From Pumilibacter muris (GTDB lineage: Bacteria > Bacillota > Clostridia > Christensenellales > Pumilibacteraceae), in assembly GCF_943193045.1 (NCBI RefSeq), contig NZ_CALPCN010000001.1, positions 124,001 through 188,000 of the forward strand: a DNA stretch of 64,000 nt, in the 5' to 3' direction. Made by a program: the position numbers and the translations under genes. This document shows positions 34,291 to 42,890 of this stretch, piece by piece. How positions within the stretch are numbered: the stretch's first letter is position 1; each line of letters begins with the position of its first letter. Below the pieces are notes generated by a model. That model worked only from the letters and a program-made list of their open reading frames with translations. It was not told the origin of the DNA and made no database searches.

Positions 34291-35670
34291 ATGGCAATCG
34301 AGAAAAAACCGAGAAACAAAATGCCCGAGCAACAGCCCGAAATTCGCGCTCGCAACTTTAAAGAGGTTGCGCTCGGATATACTCCCGAAATGGCGAAAGA
34401 AGAGGCGTCGCGTTGTATGCATTGCAAAAACGCGCCTTGTATGCAGGGGTGCCCCGTGTCGGTGAACATACCCGATTTTTTGGCGGCGGCGGCAACCGGC
34501 GATTTCGAAAAGGCGGGCGCTGTTATAGGAAGAACAAGCAGTTTGCCCGCAATTTGCGGTCGCGTTTGTCCTCAGGAAAACCAGTGCGAAAAAATGTGTT
34601 TACGCGCCCGTGTAGACGGCGCTGTGGCAATCGGCAACGTTGAAAGATTTGTAGGCGATTATATGCTCGAGCACGGCGGTAAGCCGCAAAAGGCGACGCG
34701 GACGGGCAAAAAGGTTGCAGTTATAGGAAGCGGTCCCGCAGGGCTTACTTGCGCGGCGGAGCTGAGTAATCACGGTGTGGACGTAACTGTTTTCGAAGCT
34801 TTCCATAAAGCGGGCGGCGTGTTGGTGTACGGCATTCCCGAATTCCGTTTGCCTAAATCGCTTGTGCAAGCCGAAATCGACAAACTGTGCGGCGGCGGCG
34901 TGGAAATAAAACTTAACACGGTTGCAGGCAAAACGTTGCCTATCGAAGAGATAGCCGCCGAATACGATGCCGTATTCATAGGAAGCGGAGCGGGGCTTCC
35001 TATGTTTATGAACATACCCGGAGAAAATCTTAACGGGGTATATTCGGCTAACGAGTATCTTACGAGAGTAAATCTTATGAAAGCATATTTGCCGAATAGC
35101 GCCACTCCCGTGCAACTCGGCAAAAAAGTTGCGGTTATAGGAGCCGGCAACGTAGCTATGGACGCCGCGCGAACGGCATTGAGAATGGGCGCCGAAAACG
35201 TGAAAATAATATACCGCAGAGGCAGAGAGGAAATGCCTGCGAGAGCGGAAGAAATTCATCACGCCGAACAAGAGGGAATAGAATTTTGTTTGCTTACGAA
35301 TCCCGTTTCGTTCGCGGGAGAAAAAGGTTGGGTTAAAAGCATGCGCTGCGTAAAAATGGCGCTCGGCGAACCCGATAAGAGCGGGCGTCGTTCTCCCAAA
35401 CCTGTGGAGGGAAGCGAATTCGATATAGAAACCGATATGGTTATAGTTTCGCTCGGAACTCGTCCGAATCCGTTAATAAAAAACAGTTTTGCGGCGTTAC
35501 AAACCTCAGAAAAGGGCACAATAGTTGTAGACGAAGAAACTATGCAAACGAACGTAGACGGAATTTATGCGGGCGGCGACGCCGTTACGGGTGCGGCAAC
35601 CGTTATTCTTGCTATGGGAGCGGGCAGAAAAGCGAGCAAGGCGATTCTCGAAAAGCTCGGTTTGCAATAG
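34291..35670 (+). CDS. nfnB: Ferredoxin:NADP+ transhydrogenase large subunit (NfnB)
   Basis: A 459-residue flavoprotein related to the glutamate synthase small subunit. An N-terminal Cys-rich domain (about 45-110, CMHCKNAPCMQGCP and CGRVCPQENQCEKMC) binds two [4Fe-4S] clusters. Then come a FAD Rossmann motif (GSGPAGL), an NADP(H) motif (GAGNVAMDAARTA) and the C-terminal GGDAVTGAATVILAMGAGR. It begins one base after nfnA. Together they balance NADH, NADPH and reduced ferredoxin, the same ferredoxin pool used by Rnf. Confidence 0.93.
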   Translation: MAIEKKPRNKMPEQQPEIRARNFKEVALGYTPEMAKEEASRCMHCKNAPCMQGCPVSVNIPDFLAAAATGDFEKAGAVIGRTSSLPAICGRVCPQENQCEKMCLRARVDGAVAIGNVERFVGDYMLEHGGKPQKATRTGKKVAVIGSGPAGLTCAAELSNHGVDVTVFEAFHKAGGVLVYGIPEFRLPKSLVQAEIDKLCGGGVEIKLNTVAGKTLPIEEIAAEYDAVFIGSGAGLPMFMNIPGENLNGVYSANEYLTRVNLMKAYLPNSATPVQLGKKVAVIGAGNVAMDAARTALRMGAENVKIIYRRGREEMPARAEEIHHAEQEGIEFCLLTNPVSFAGEKGWVKSMRCVKMALGEPDKSGRRSPKPVEGSEFDIETDMVIVSLGTRPNPLIKNSFAALQTSEKGTIVVDEETMQTNVDGIYAGGDAVTGAATVILAMGAGRKASKAILEKLGLQ

Positions 35671-35733
35671 TGGTTGCGTAAAAAGAAAAAAGGATATGTC
35701 GAGTCGCCGAGTTGCGGTTAGGCAAAAGAAAAG

Positions 35734-36993
35734 ATGTTTGTAGACAGAATAAGAATTTATATAAGAGCGGGTAACGGCGGCAACGGATGCACAAGTTTCT
35801 ACACCGAAAAATACGTCAGCAACGGCGGGCCTGACGGCGGCGACGGCGGCAACGGCGGCAATGTGATTTTCGAAGCGGATTCCCGCATGACGTCGCTGCT
35901 CGATTTTAAATACGAGTCGCATTTTCGCGCGCCCGACGGAGAGAAGGGAAGCGGAAGATATTGCAACGGAAAATCGGGGAAAGACCTTGTTATAAAGGTT
36001 CCGCGCGGTACCGTTATTACCGATTTCGAAAGCGGCGGAACTATTGCCGATTTATTTACCGACGGAGAACGGATTACCGTTTTGAAAGGCGGACGCGGCG
36101 GGAAAGGAAACGCCCGTTTTAAATCGAGCAGAAGACAGGCTCCGCATTTTTCGCAACTCGGAGAACAAACCGAAGAAAAATGCGTGACGCTCGAACTTAA
36201 AACGATAGCCGACGTGGGGCTTGTGGGATATCCTAACGTAGGCAAAAGCACGCTTTTGTCGTCGGTGAGTTCGGCAAAGCCCAAAATAGCCAACTATCAT
36301 TTCACAACTCTGTCGCCTAATTTGGGAGCGGTGCGCTATTACGAACACGGATTTGTGGTTGCGGATATTCCCGGTCTTATCGACGGCGCGAGCAAAGGAG
36401 CGGGACTCGGTATAGATTTTTTGAGGCATGTGGAGCGTACCCGTCTTATTGTTCACGTTGTGGACATATCTGCGAGCGAAGGACGCGACCCCGTTGAGGA
36501 TTACAAAAATATTAACCGAGAACTTAAAGATTTTTCGCCCGAACTCTCAAAGCGTCCGCAAATAGTGGCGCTAAACAAAGCCGAGCTTTTACCCGACGAC
36601 CGCGCCGTTACCGAGTTTAAGCGCAGGGTGAAAGTTCCATGTTTTCCGATTAGCGCGGTAACACGGCAAGGGCTCGACGAATTGCTGCGTTGCGTGTGGG
36701 AAACGCTTTCAACTCTTCCGCCCGTAGCTCCGCTCGAATTCGAACCGTTCGTTTATCCCGAGCGAGATACAACCGGCTTTTCGGTGCGCCGCGACGACGA
36801 CGGAGCGTTCGAAGTTGTCGGCGGCATGATAGAGGAGTTGGCGAGAGGAGTTGTGCTTAACAGCTACGACAGTTTCAATTATTTTCAAAAGCGACTGCGC
36901 GACGACGGCGTTATTAAGGCGCTCAAAAAGGCGGGCGCGCAAGAAGGCGACACCGTGCGCATACTCGACATTGAATTCGAGTTTGTGGAATAA
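35734..36993 (+). CDS. obgE: Obg-family GTPase with OCT domain
   Basis: Ribosome-associated GTPase of 419 residues: glycine-rich Obg domain (1-155), G domain with P-loop GYPNVGKS from residue 165 and DIPG as G3, and a C-terminal OCT domain (about 340-419) typical of Gram-positive members. The G4 motif reads NKAE instead of NKxD, an unusual Asp-to-Glu change in the guanine-recognition site. The ribosome site is weak. The NadD/YqeK/RsfS fusion follows 29 bp later. Confidence 0.94.
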   Translation: MFVDRIRIYIRAGNGGNGCTSFYTEKYVSNGGPDGGDGGNGGNVIFEADSRMTSLLDFKYESHFRAPDGEKGSGRYCNGKSGKDLVIKVPRGTVITDFESGGTIADLFTDGERITVLKGGRGGKGNARFKSSRRQAPHFSQLGEQTEEKCVTLELKTIADVGLVGYPNVGKSTLLSSVSSAKPKIANYHFTTLSPNLGAVRYYEHGFVVADIPGLIDGASKGAGLGIDFLRHVERTRLIVHVVDISASEGRDPVEDYKNINRELKDFSPELSKRPQIVALNKAELLPDDRAVTEFKRRVKVPCFPISAVTRQGLDELLRCVWETLSTLPPVAPLEFEPFVYPERDTTGFSVRRDDDGAFEVVGGMIEELARGVVLNSYDSFNYFQKRLRDDGVIKALKKAGAQEGDTVRILDIEFEFVE

Positions 36994-37022
36994 GCGGTTT
37001 AAACTACAACAAGAGGAATATT

Positions 37023-38630
37023 ATGGCAGACAAAGTACAAAAAGTGGCAATCTTAGGCGGCAGTTTCGACCCCGTTACAAACGCGCATCTTGAAATTATA
37101 CGCAAGCTTAGCAAAAAGTTTTCGCGCGTAGTGGTGCTTCCGTGCTATATATCGCCGTTTAAGCAAGAGGGATGCAATGCGAGCGGCGAAGAGCGTGTGA
37201 AAATGCTCAGAAAAGTAACCGCCGAACTTGAAAACGTTAAAGTTTCGAAGTGGGAAATAAAGCAGGAAAAAATAAGTTATTCGATTGACGCCGTGCGCCA
37301 CTATAAGCAAAAATACGAGGGAGCGGAAATACATTTCGTTATAGGTTCCGATTGCGTTTCGGGGCTTACCGAATGGAAAGACGCCGACGAACTTGCGGCG
37401 AGCGCGACTTTTTTGCTTATTCGCAGAACGGGATATGCGGCGCCCAAAAAATTGCTTGACAGTTTAAAAGAGTTGGGCTTTAAATTCAAGTCCGCAGGAT
37501 TTACCGTTTCGGACGAGGCGTCGAGTCTTGTTCGGGCGGCTACGGCTTTCGGTAAGACTGCAGAATTTGTTCCTGCGGAGGTTGCCGAATATATAGAAAA
37601 GCACGGATTGTATAAAGAATATGCGCCGTTCGTTAAAGCGTATAAAATTTTCGGATTGAAAGACGAGCGGATTGAGCACACTTTCCGCGCCGTTAAAGCG
37701 GGAATAAGGCTTGCAAAAATATACGGCGAAAACGTTGCCGAAGTTATTACCGCTCTTATTTTGCACGATATAGGCAAATATGCCGACGGCGAAACGCTTA
37801 AAAAGCATAAAATTAAAGCGGAGCGATACGACGAACTTTCAATAAACGCGCCCGCAGTGTTGCACGCTCACGTTTCCGCCGCGATTGCGCGCGATTATTT
37901 TAAATGCAACGAGCGCATAGTCGGGGCAATCGAAAAACATACTACGGGTGCCGCAGATATGTCCGAATTCGATAAAATAGTATATCTTGCCGACGCAATA
38001 GAAGAGGGGCGCGATTACGACGGCGTAGAGTCGCTTCGCCGAGTTGCTGCCAAAGATTTGAACAGAGCTATGCTTCGTTCGCTTAAAGCTACCGTTAAAG
38101 CGTTAAAGCAGAGCAAAAAGCCGATATGCGAGGAAACTTTGCTCGCTTGCAAACGTTTTGCCGAAATTTGCAAAGCCGCTTCGGCTGCGAAAAAAGCCGC
38201 TCCCGTGTTTGCCTCCGTGCCCGTAGTGCAAAAGAAAGAGTCTGAAAATAAAGTCTCGAAAGCCGAATACGACGACCTTAAAAACAAAGGCGGCAAAGTG
38301 TTGGCGCGCTTTATTGCCGAAAAGCTTTCCGAAAAGAAAGGGCGCGACATAGTTATAATAGACGTTGCTCAAAAAACGGTGCTTGCCGATTGTTTCGTTA
38401 TAGCGGGCGCGGGTTCCACAACTGCGGTTAAAGCTATGGCCGACTACGTTGATGAAAAGCTAAGCAAAGAGCATGCAATGGAGCCGTTAAGACGTGATAT
38501 TTCGCCTAAGTGGGCGGTGCTTGATTACGGAGACGTTATTGTTCATATTCAACACGAAGAAGCGAGGGAGTTTTACCGTTTGGAAAAACTGTGGGACAAC
38601 GGCGACAACGTTACTCCTTTTATCGATTGA
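37023..38630 (+). CDS. Three-domain fusion: NadD - YqeK HD phosphohydrolase - ribosomal silencing factor RsfS
   Basis: A 535-residue single frame equal to three proteins that are separate, neighbouring genes in Bacillus. Residues about 7-200 are nicotinate-nucleotide adenylyltransferase (GGSFDPVTNAH; the usual HxGH reads TNAH; the C-terminal SSxxR is present). Residues about 205-395 are a YqeK-type HD hydrolase (H248-D249 in LHDIGK, and EKHT). An Ala/Lys-rich linker precedes about 425-535, the RsfS domain (DCFVIAGAGST, LDYGDVIVHI). No internal stop or frameshift was seen. It couples NAD synthesis, Ap4A or nucleotide hydrolysis and ribosome dormancy in one chain. Confidence 0.88.
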   Translation: MADKVQKVAILGGSFDPVTNAHLEIIRKLSKKFSRVVVLPCYISPFKQEGCNASGEERVKMLRKVTAELENVKVSKWEIKQEKISYSIDAVRHYKQKYEGAEIHFVIGSDCVSGLTEWKDADELAASATFLLIRRTGYAAPKKLLDSLKELGFKFKSAGFTVSDEASSLVRAATAFGKTAEFVPAEVAEYIEKHGLYKEYAPFVKAYKIFGLKDERIEHTFRAVKAGIRLAKIYGENVAEVITALILHDIGKYADGETLKKHKIKAERYDELSINAPAVLHAHVSAAIARDYFKCNERIVGAIEKHTTGAADMSEFDKIVYLADAIEEGRDYDGVESLRRVAAKDLNRAMLRSLKATVKALKQSKKPICEETLLACKRFAEICKAASAAKKAAPVFASVPVVQKKESENKVSKAEYDDLKNKGGKVLARFIAEKLSEKKGRDIVIIDVAQKTVLADCFVIAGAGSTTAVKAMADYVDEKLSKEHAMEPLRRDISPKWAVLDYGDVIVHIQHEEAREFYRLEKLWDNGDNVTPFID

Positions 38631-38651
38631 AAATCAGAGTGTAAAAAACGC

Positions 38652-38680
38652 TTGACAGCAAAACGAAAACGGTGTATTCT
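38652..38680 (+). promoter_or_regulatory. Promoter of the FMN riboswitch/ribU transcript
   Basis: TTGACA (38652-38657), 17-bp spacer, TATTCT (38675-38680), a few bases before the riboswitch begins. Confidence 0.75.
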
Positions 38681-38691
38681 TATATTGCAAA

Positions 38692-38800
38692 CTTAGGGGC
38701 GGGGCGTGATTCCCCACCGGCGGTATAGTCCGCGAGCGCGTATTTGCGCATGACGGGGTGCGATTCCCCGACCGACGGTTACAGTCCGGATGAAATAAGG
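38692..38800 (+). ncRNA. FMN riboswitch (RFN element)
   Basis: Carries the conserved RFN blocks in order: AGGGGCGGGG, GATTCCCCACCGGCGGTAT, AGTCCGCGAGC, then CCGACCGACGGTTACAGTCC and GGATG. It directly precedes the riboflavin transporter gene. Binding of FMN should reduce expression. Confidence 0.96.
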
Positions 38801-38825
38801 TTTTTGCGTTTTTGCATGTTTTTTT

Positions 38826-38858
38826 GCCGCCCCGTAAAATTTCGGAGGCGGTTTTTTT
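38826..38858 (+). terminator. Riboswitch expression platform: terminator hairpin that also holds the ribosome site
   Basis: CCGCCCCG (38827-38834) pairs with CGGAGGCGG (38843-38851, one bulged A), followed by seven T that end directly at the ATG 38859. The ribosome site GGAGG (38844-38848) is in the 3' arm. The same hairpin can therefore end transcription or hide the ribosome site. Confidence 0.8.
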
Positions 38859-39641
38859 ATGCGCGAAAAGTTTTTCACTACCAGAAATATTACCGTTGCG
38901 GCGGTAATGACGGCGATTTCGTTTGTACTTTATATGTTTGCCAAGTTTCCTTTACCTATGTTTTTTCCGCCGTTTCTCGATATTCAGTTTTCTGAAATGC
39001 CCGCTATGCTAACGGGATTTATGATGGGACCTATATGGGGTAGTTTGATTATTGTCTTTAAATGCCTTTTAAAGTTGCCGTTTACTTCAACTGCCGGGGT
39101 TGGCGAACTCGGAGACCTTTTAATGGGAATAGCATACGTTTTGCCCGCGTCGCTCATATATAAACGAAATCGCACAAAGTCGGGTGCTTTAATTGCGCTT
39201 GCTGTGGGAACCGCTTGCCAAATCGTTATTGCGTTGGTTGTAAACGGAGTTATGCTCATTCCGTTCTATGCGAAAGCTTACGGATGGGAAGCCGTTGTGG
39301 GTATGCTGACGAACCTGTTCCCCAATATTTCAAAAAGCAGTTTTTACCGTTTTTATTTACCGCTTTCGGTGTTGCCGTTCAATTTATTGCGTTTGTCGGT
39401 TTGTTCCGTTGTAACGTTCTTTGTTTATAAGCATTTACATAAGCTTATAAACCGCATGTTTGCACCGAGAACAAAGCGAAACGATTCTAACGCGCAAACG
39501 GCGTCGGAAGAACTTGCCGCTTCGGTTGAGCATAACTCGGTTGCCGCCGATTGCGATTCTAACATTCAAGCCGCAACCGAAGCTCTCGCAGCTTCGGCGG
39601 CTTCGGTGTCGGTTTCCGATTCGTTGCATAAAGAAGATTAG
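38859..39641 (+). CDS. ribU: Riboflavin ECF transporter S component (RibU)
   Basis: Substrate-binding membrane subunit for riboflavin uptake. The N-terminal 200 residues show six hydrophobic segments and the pattern of RibU (GFMMGPIWGSLI and the GELGDLLMG loop). The FMN riboswitch upstream supports the substrate. Residues about 205-260 form an Ala/Ser/acidic, low-complexity tail that RibU normally lacks. The EcfA/EcfT energising module is not in the window. Imported flavin would supply the covalent FMN carriers of the Rnf region. Confidence 0.92.
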   Translation: MREKFFTTRNITVAAVMTAISFVLYMFAKFPLPMFFPPFLDIQFSEMPAMLTGFMMGPIWGSLIIVFKCLLKLPFTSTAGVGELGDLLMGIAYVLPASLIYKRNRTKSGALIALAVGTACQIVIALVVNGVMLIPFYAKAYGWEAVVGMLTNLFPNISKSSFYRFYLPLSVLPFNLLRLSVCSVVTFFVYKHLHKLINRMFAPRTKRNDSNAQTASEELAASVEHNSVAADCDSNIQAATEALAASAASVSVSDSLHKED

Positions 39642-39690
39642 CGGCAAACTTGCCCCATGAATTTGCCCGCGCCGAAAGTACGCATAAGGA

Positions 39691-39719
39691 TTGACTTTTT
39701 GCCTATAATATAGTACAAT
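39691..39719 (+). promoter_or_regulatory. Promoter of the 39761 gene
   Basis: TTGACT (39691-39696), 17-bp spacer, TACAAT (39714-39719), giving a leader of about 35 nt. Confidence 0.73.
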
Positions 39720-39760
39720 ATATAGTAAGACGTTTGTACAAAAAGCGCGGGGAATGCAAA

Positions 39761-41401
39761 ATGCAAGACAGAGAACAAATTCAAAAGGAAATCGACGCGG
39801 TAAGGTTGCAAATCAGTATTGTGGATACTGCGGCGACTACCGCTCCCGACGACGAAAAAGAGCGTTGGAGCAAAAAACGCATAACCTTGCAAACGCGGTT
39901 GGAAGCTTTGCAAAAAGATTTGGCGGCGTGTAAGGGAACCGATAGCGGCGTGCCGGTTTTTGACGATGCGGAAGCCGACGCAATGTTCAATCAAATTATT
40001 TTTGCCGAAGAGGGAAAGCCTGTGTCGGAACAGATGTCGGACGCGGTTTTTGAAGCGCAACCCGCTCCCGCCGAAATTTCGGATACTGAGGCGGACGAAA
40101 TTCTTAACACAATTTTGTTTGCCGACGGCGGAACCGACGCCGTTAAAGTAGACGAACCGCAAGCGGTGACCGATGCCGAAACGGACGCGATTTTCGAACA
40201 GATTTTTTCTACTCCGGATTCGGTAACTTCGGATTTAAGCGAAGCGCAAAACGTTATTATGGCCGACGAGCCGCCCGCAGAACAAATCGAACCCGAAAAT
40301 AAGTCGGAAGAGAGTGTGTTCGTTATGCCGCCTGCAGAACAGGAAATACAAGCGCCGAATTTCTCGGTAGAAGAAACCGATTCGGTAATTGCGATGATGC
40401 CGCAAGAAAACGAAAAAGAAGAGGAAGCGGAGCAACCGCAACCGTTAAAATCGGATACGCTTTTCGAGCCGTTGGAAAACGCGAAAGAGGAAAGCGTTTT
40501 CGCTCCCGAAATAAAAGAGACTGAAAAAGAAGAAAAAGCTACCGAGCCCGACGACGAGTTATGGGAACCGTCGGCAGTTAAATCGGAAAACGAAATAGAA
40601 CGGAAAGCGGAGCCTGCGCAAGAATTGATTTTCGAAGACGGCGTTGCCGCTCGCTCTGTGTTCGAGCAACCCGTTGCAACCGAAAAAGCAGACGTTGTTA
40701 AAGAGTGCGAAGACGTTCGTGCGCCTTTCGTGCAACCCGCGCCGCTTGAAATTGACGCTCAAACTTCGCTTACTATCGAAAAGCTCAAAGCTGAAGCCGA
40801 AGAGGCGAACCGCAAGGCTCAGCTTGCTCTTGCCGAAGCTGAAAAACTGCGCGAGGAAGCCGAAAAAATAAAACTTGCCGCCGAAACCGAGCGCGCAATG
40901 TATTCCGCCGAAATGGAATTGCGCAGAGGAATAAGACAGCGCGAGGAAGCTATGCGCGACGAAGCGGCGCGCGCTGAAAAGGATAGAATAAACGAGAAAA
41001 TCGCGCGCAGAAAAGCGGAAATAACAGAGATACGCAACGGCTTGCAAGACGTTAAAGATTCTGACAGCGCTTTCGCGTTGCGTGAAAAACTGTTTGCAGT
41101 GCAACTTGTGCTCGACGAAGACGAGCGCAACAGTCCGGAAATATCGTATCTTCTCACAAAATCGTTAGACGACCTAAGTCACGTTTTGGAAGTCTCCGAA
41201 CTTAAAAGAAGACTTGCGGCTTTGGCGGCAGCAAAGAAGGCTGCGCCGAAAGCGGTGCCAAAAAAAGCGGCGCCCAAGAAAAAGGCCGCTAAGAAGCCTG
41301 CGAAAAAGAAGAGAATAGTAGCCGCCTCGCGTCGTCGTCCGCCTTTGCGTCCTTATGCTCGCCGTCGTCCGCCGTCGCGCTATTCGGCTCCTCGCAGATA
41401 G
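39761..41401 (+). CDS. Acidic-repeat / coiled-coil / histone-like basic-tail protein of unknown function
   Basis: A 546-residue soluble protein, not recognised. ATG 39761 is chosen over TTG 39734. A short helical N-terminus (1-60) is followed by three copies of a motif like DAEADAMFNQIIFAEEG (about 66-85, 108-127 and 140-160), then a long acidic Glu/Pro-rich stretch to about 330. A heptad-rich coiled coil follows (about 335-490). The C-terminal 60 residues are Lys/Ala/Pro-rich like histone H1 and end in an Arg-rich tail. The tail suggests nucleic-acid or polyanion binding. Own promoter and terminator. Confidence 0.72.
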   Translation: MQDREQIQKEIDAVRLQISIVDTAATTAPDDEKERWSKKRITLQTRLEALQKDLAACKGTDSGVPVFDDAEADAMFNQIIFAEEGKPVSEQMSDAVFEAQPAPAEISDTEADEILNTILFADGGTDAVKVDEPQAVTDAETDAIFEQIFSTPDSVTSDLSEAQNVIMADEPPAEQIEPENKSEESVFVMPPAEQEIQAPNFSVEETDSVIAMMPQENEKEEEAEQPQPLKSDTLFEPLENAKEESVFAPEIKETEKEEKATEPDDELWEPSAVKSENEIERKAEPAQELIFEDGVAARSVFEQPVATEKADVVKECEDVRAPFVQPAPLEIDAQTSLTIEKLKAEAEEANRKAQLALAEAEKLREEAEKIKLAAETERAMYSAEMELRRGIRQREEAMRDEAARAEKDRINEKIARRKAEITEIRNGLQDVKDSDSAFALREKLFAVQLVLDEDERNSPEISYLLTKSLDDLSHVLEVSELKRRLAALAAAKKAAPKAVPKKAAPKKKAAKKPAKKKRIVAASRRRPPLRPYARRRPPSRYSAPRR

Positions 41402-41427
41402 AGTTTAAATTTTTATTGAAAATATAT

Positions 41428-41463
41428 AAAACGAAGTTCGAAAAAGCGGACTTCGTTTTTTTT
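41428..41463 (+). terminator. Rho-independent terminator
   Basis: AAACGAAGTTCG pairs with CGGACTTCGTTT (one G.T pair) around an AAAAAG loop, followed by a run of T to 41463. Confidence 0.88.
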
Positions 41464-41506
41464 GCTATGACGTTAAAACACTTTTTTGCGCGCTCGTTTC
41501 AGTCGC

Positions 41507-41535
41507 TTGCAAAATTTTGCAAGTTGTGATAAAAT
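41507..41535 (+). promoter_or_regulatory. Promoter of the tsaE operon (leaderless type)
   Basis: TTGCAA (41507-41512), 17-bp spacer, TAAAAT (41530-41535), then 8 nt to the ATG at 41544. The AAGG in those 8 nt is too close to the ATG to serve as a normal ribosome site and would hardly be in the mRNA. Confidence 0.7.
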
Positions 41536-41543
41536 AAAAAGGT

Positions 41544-41963
41544 ATGAAATACGTTAGCGAAAGCGAATCGCAAACTCTCGAAATCGGGCGCGCTCTCGGA
41601 AAAAAAATGCGCGGAGGAGAAATAATTACTCTTTCGGGCGATTTGGGTGCGGGGAAAACCGTTTTCACAAAAGGTATTGCGCTCGGGCTCGGCATTACCG
41701 ACACGGTTGCGAGCCCCACTTTTACGCTGATGAACGAGTACGAGGGAAGAATAACGTTGTATCATTACGACGCTTACAGGCTTAACGGATGGCGCGAGGC
41801 GGAGGAAGCGGGACTAACCGAGTATTTCGGCGCAAATCGCGGAGTGTGCGTTATAGAATGGTGGGAAAATATAGCGGAAGCATTGCCGCGCGTTCGCACC
41901 GTTGCGGTAAGTATAAAATATAAAGACGAAAACGAGAGGATTATAGAAATTGTTGAACAGTAA
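41544..41963 (+). CDS. tsaE: tRNA threonylcarbamoyladenosine biosynthesis ATPase TsaE
   Basis: A 139-residue P-loop ATPase that drives the TsaB/TsaD complex in making the t6A37 modification of tRNAs reading ANN codons. The Walker A motif GDLGAGKT is at 32-39, followed by SPTFTLMNEY and YHYDAYRL, all characteristic. It heads a tight cluster with yhbY, tsaB and rimI. TsaD is not in the window. Confidence 0.95.
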   Translation: MKYVSESESQTLEIGRALGKKMRGGEIITLSGDLGAGKTVFTKGIALGLGITDTVASPTFTLMNEYEGRITLYHYDAYRLNGWREAEEAGLTEYFGANRGVCVIEWWENIAEALPRVRTVAVSIKYKDENERIIEIVEQ

Positions 41964-42252
41964 GCAAAGAGCCGCGCTTCGTTCCGAAGCGGCTTCGGCA
42001 GTGTCGGTTTTTCAACTCGGAAAAGACGGAATAACCGACGGATTTATAAGCGGTTGCGATTCCGCGTTAACGGCAAGAGAGTTGATTAAAATTACGGTGC
42101 TTAAAACGGCTCCCGTGTCGCCGCGCGAAGCCGGCGAAGAAACTGCGCGCAAGTTGGGCGCCGAATTTGTGGCGGCAATAGGAAATAAATTTATATTGTA
42201 CCGTTACAGCAAAAATAAAACCGAACATATAAAACTCGACTCGCGCTCATGA
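41950..42252 (+). CDS. yhbY: YhbY/YqeI-family RNA-binding protein (CRM domain)
   Basis: A 100-residue CRM-domain protein that associates with the ribosome or pre-50S particle. Start TTG at 41950 (a second TTG follows directly), which gives the family-typical opening MLNSKQRAALR; no ATG fits. GAGAGG precedes at a proper distance, and the gene overlaps tsaE by 14 nt. Core motifs: FQLGKDGI, ELIKITVLK, and the closing IGNKFILYR. Its insertion between tsaE and tsaB is not the usual order. Confidence 0.9.
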   Translation: MLNSKQRAALRSEAASAVSVFQLGKDGITDGFISGCDSALTARELIKITVLKTAPVSPREAGEETARKLGAEFVAAIGNKFILYRYSKNKTEHIKLDSRS

Positions 42253-42890
42253 AATATCTTGCTTTAAACACGGCGGGTCATTCGGTTGAGGTTGCGCTCT
42301 CTACCGGTGGATTTTTTCGAGAAGAAGACGGCAAGTGCGCGTCCGCTACTTTAATGCCGCATGTAAACGAGTTGTTGGAAAACGCGGGGTTGACGCTTGA
42401 AGATTTAAATTATATTGCGTGTGTTACGGGGCCCGGCTCTTTCACGGGGATTCGCATAGGCGTTAGCGCCGTGCGTTCAATGTGCTACGCGCTCGGTAAG
42501 CCCGCGCTCGGCATTCACGAACTCAGAATGTTGGCATATAATAAAAGAGCCGACGGTTACGAAAAAATATTGTGCGTAACCGACGGAAGCAACGGCACCG
42601 CGTATATATGCGAATATGACGCCGACAGAAAGCCGCTAACCGATTGTTTGTGCGTGCCTATGAATGAGGCGATAGCGAAAGCGGAGAGCTACAAAGGCGT
42701 TGTGTGCGCCGACGAGCGAATTGCGACCATGTTGCCTAACGCGGTGCCGCCCGACAGCGATTGTTCGGCTTTGCTTCGCGCGGCGAAAGAACTTTCGGAG
42801 TGCGCGGGGGAATGGCAAAATCTTGTGCCCGAATATGTGCGCGAGTCGCAAGCGGAACGCGATTTAAAAGCGAGGGCGAAAAGTGTTTGA
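42249..42890 (+). CDS. tsaB: tRNA threonylcarbamoyladenosine biosynthesis protein TsaB
   Basis: A 213-residue member of the ASKHA fold that partners TsaD. N-terminal LALNTAGHSVEVALS and the conserved GPGSFTGIRIGVS block identify it. It overlaps yhbY by ATGA, so translation is coupled. Confidence 0.94.
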   Translation: MKYLALNTAGHSVEVALSTGGFFREEDGKCASATLMPHVNELLENAGLTLEDLNYIACVTGPGSFTGIRIGVSAVRSMCYALGKPALGIHELRMLAYNKRADGYEKILCVTDGSNGTAYICEYDADRKPLTDCLCVPMNEAIAKAESYKGVVCADERIATMLPNAVPPDSDCSALLRAAKELSECAGEWQNLVPEYVRESQAERDLKARAKSV

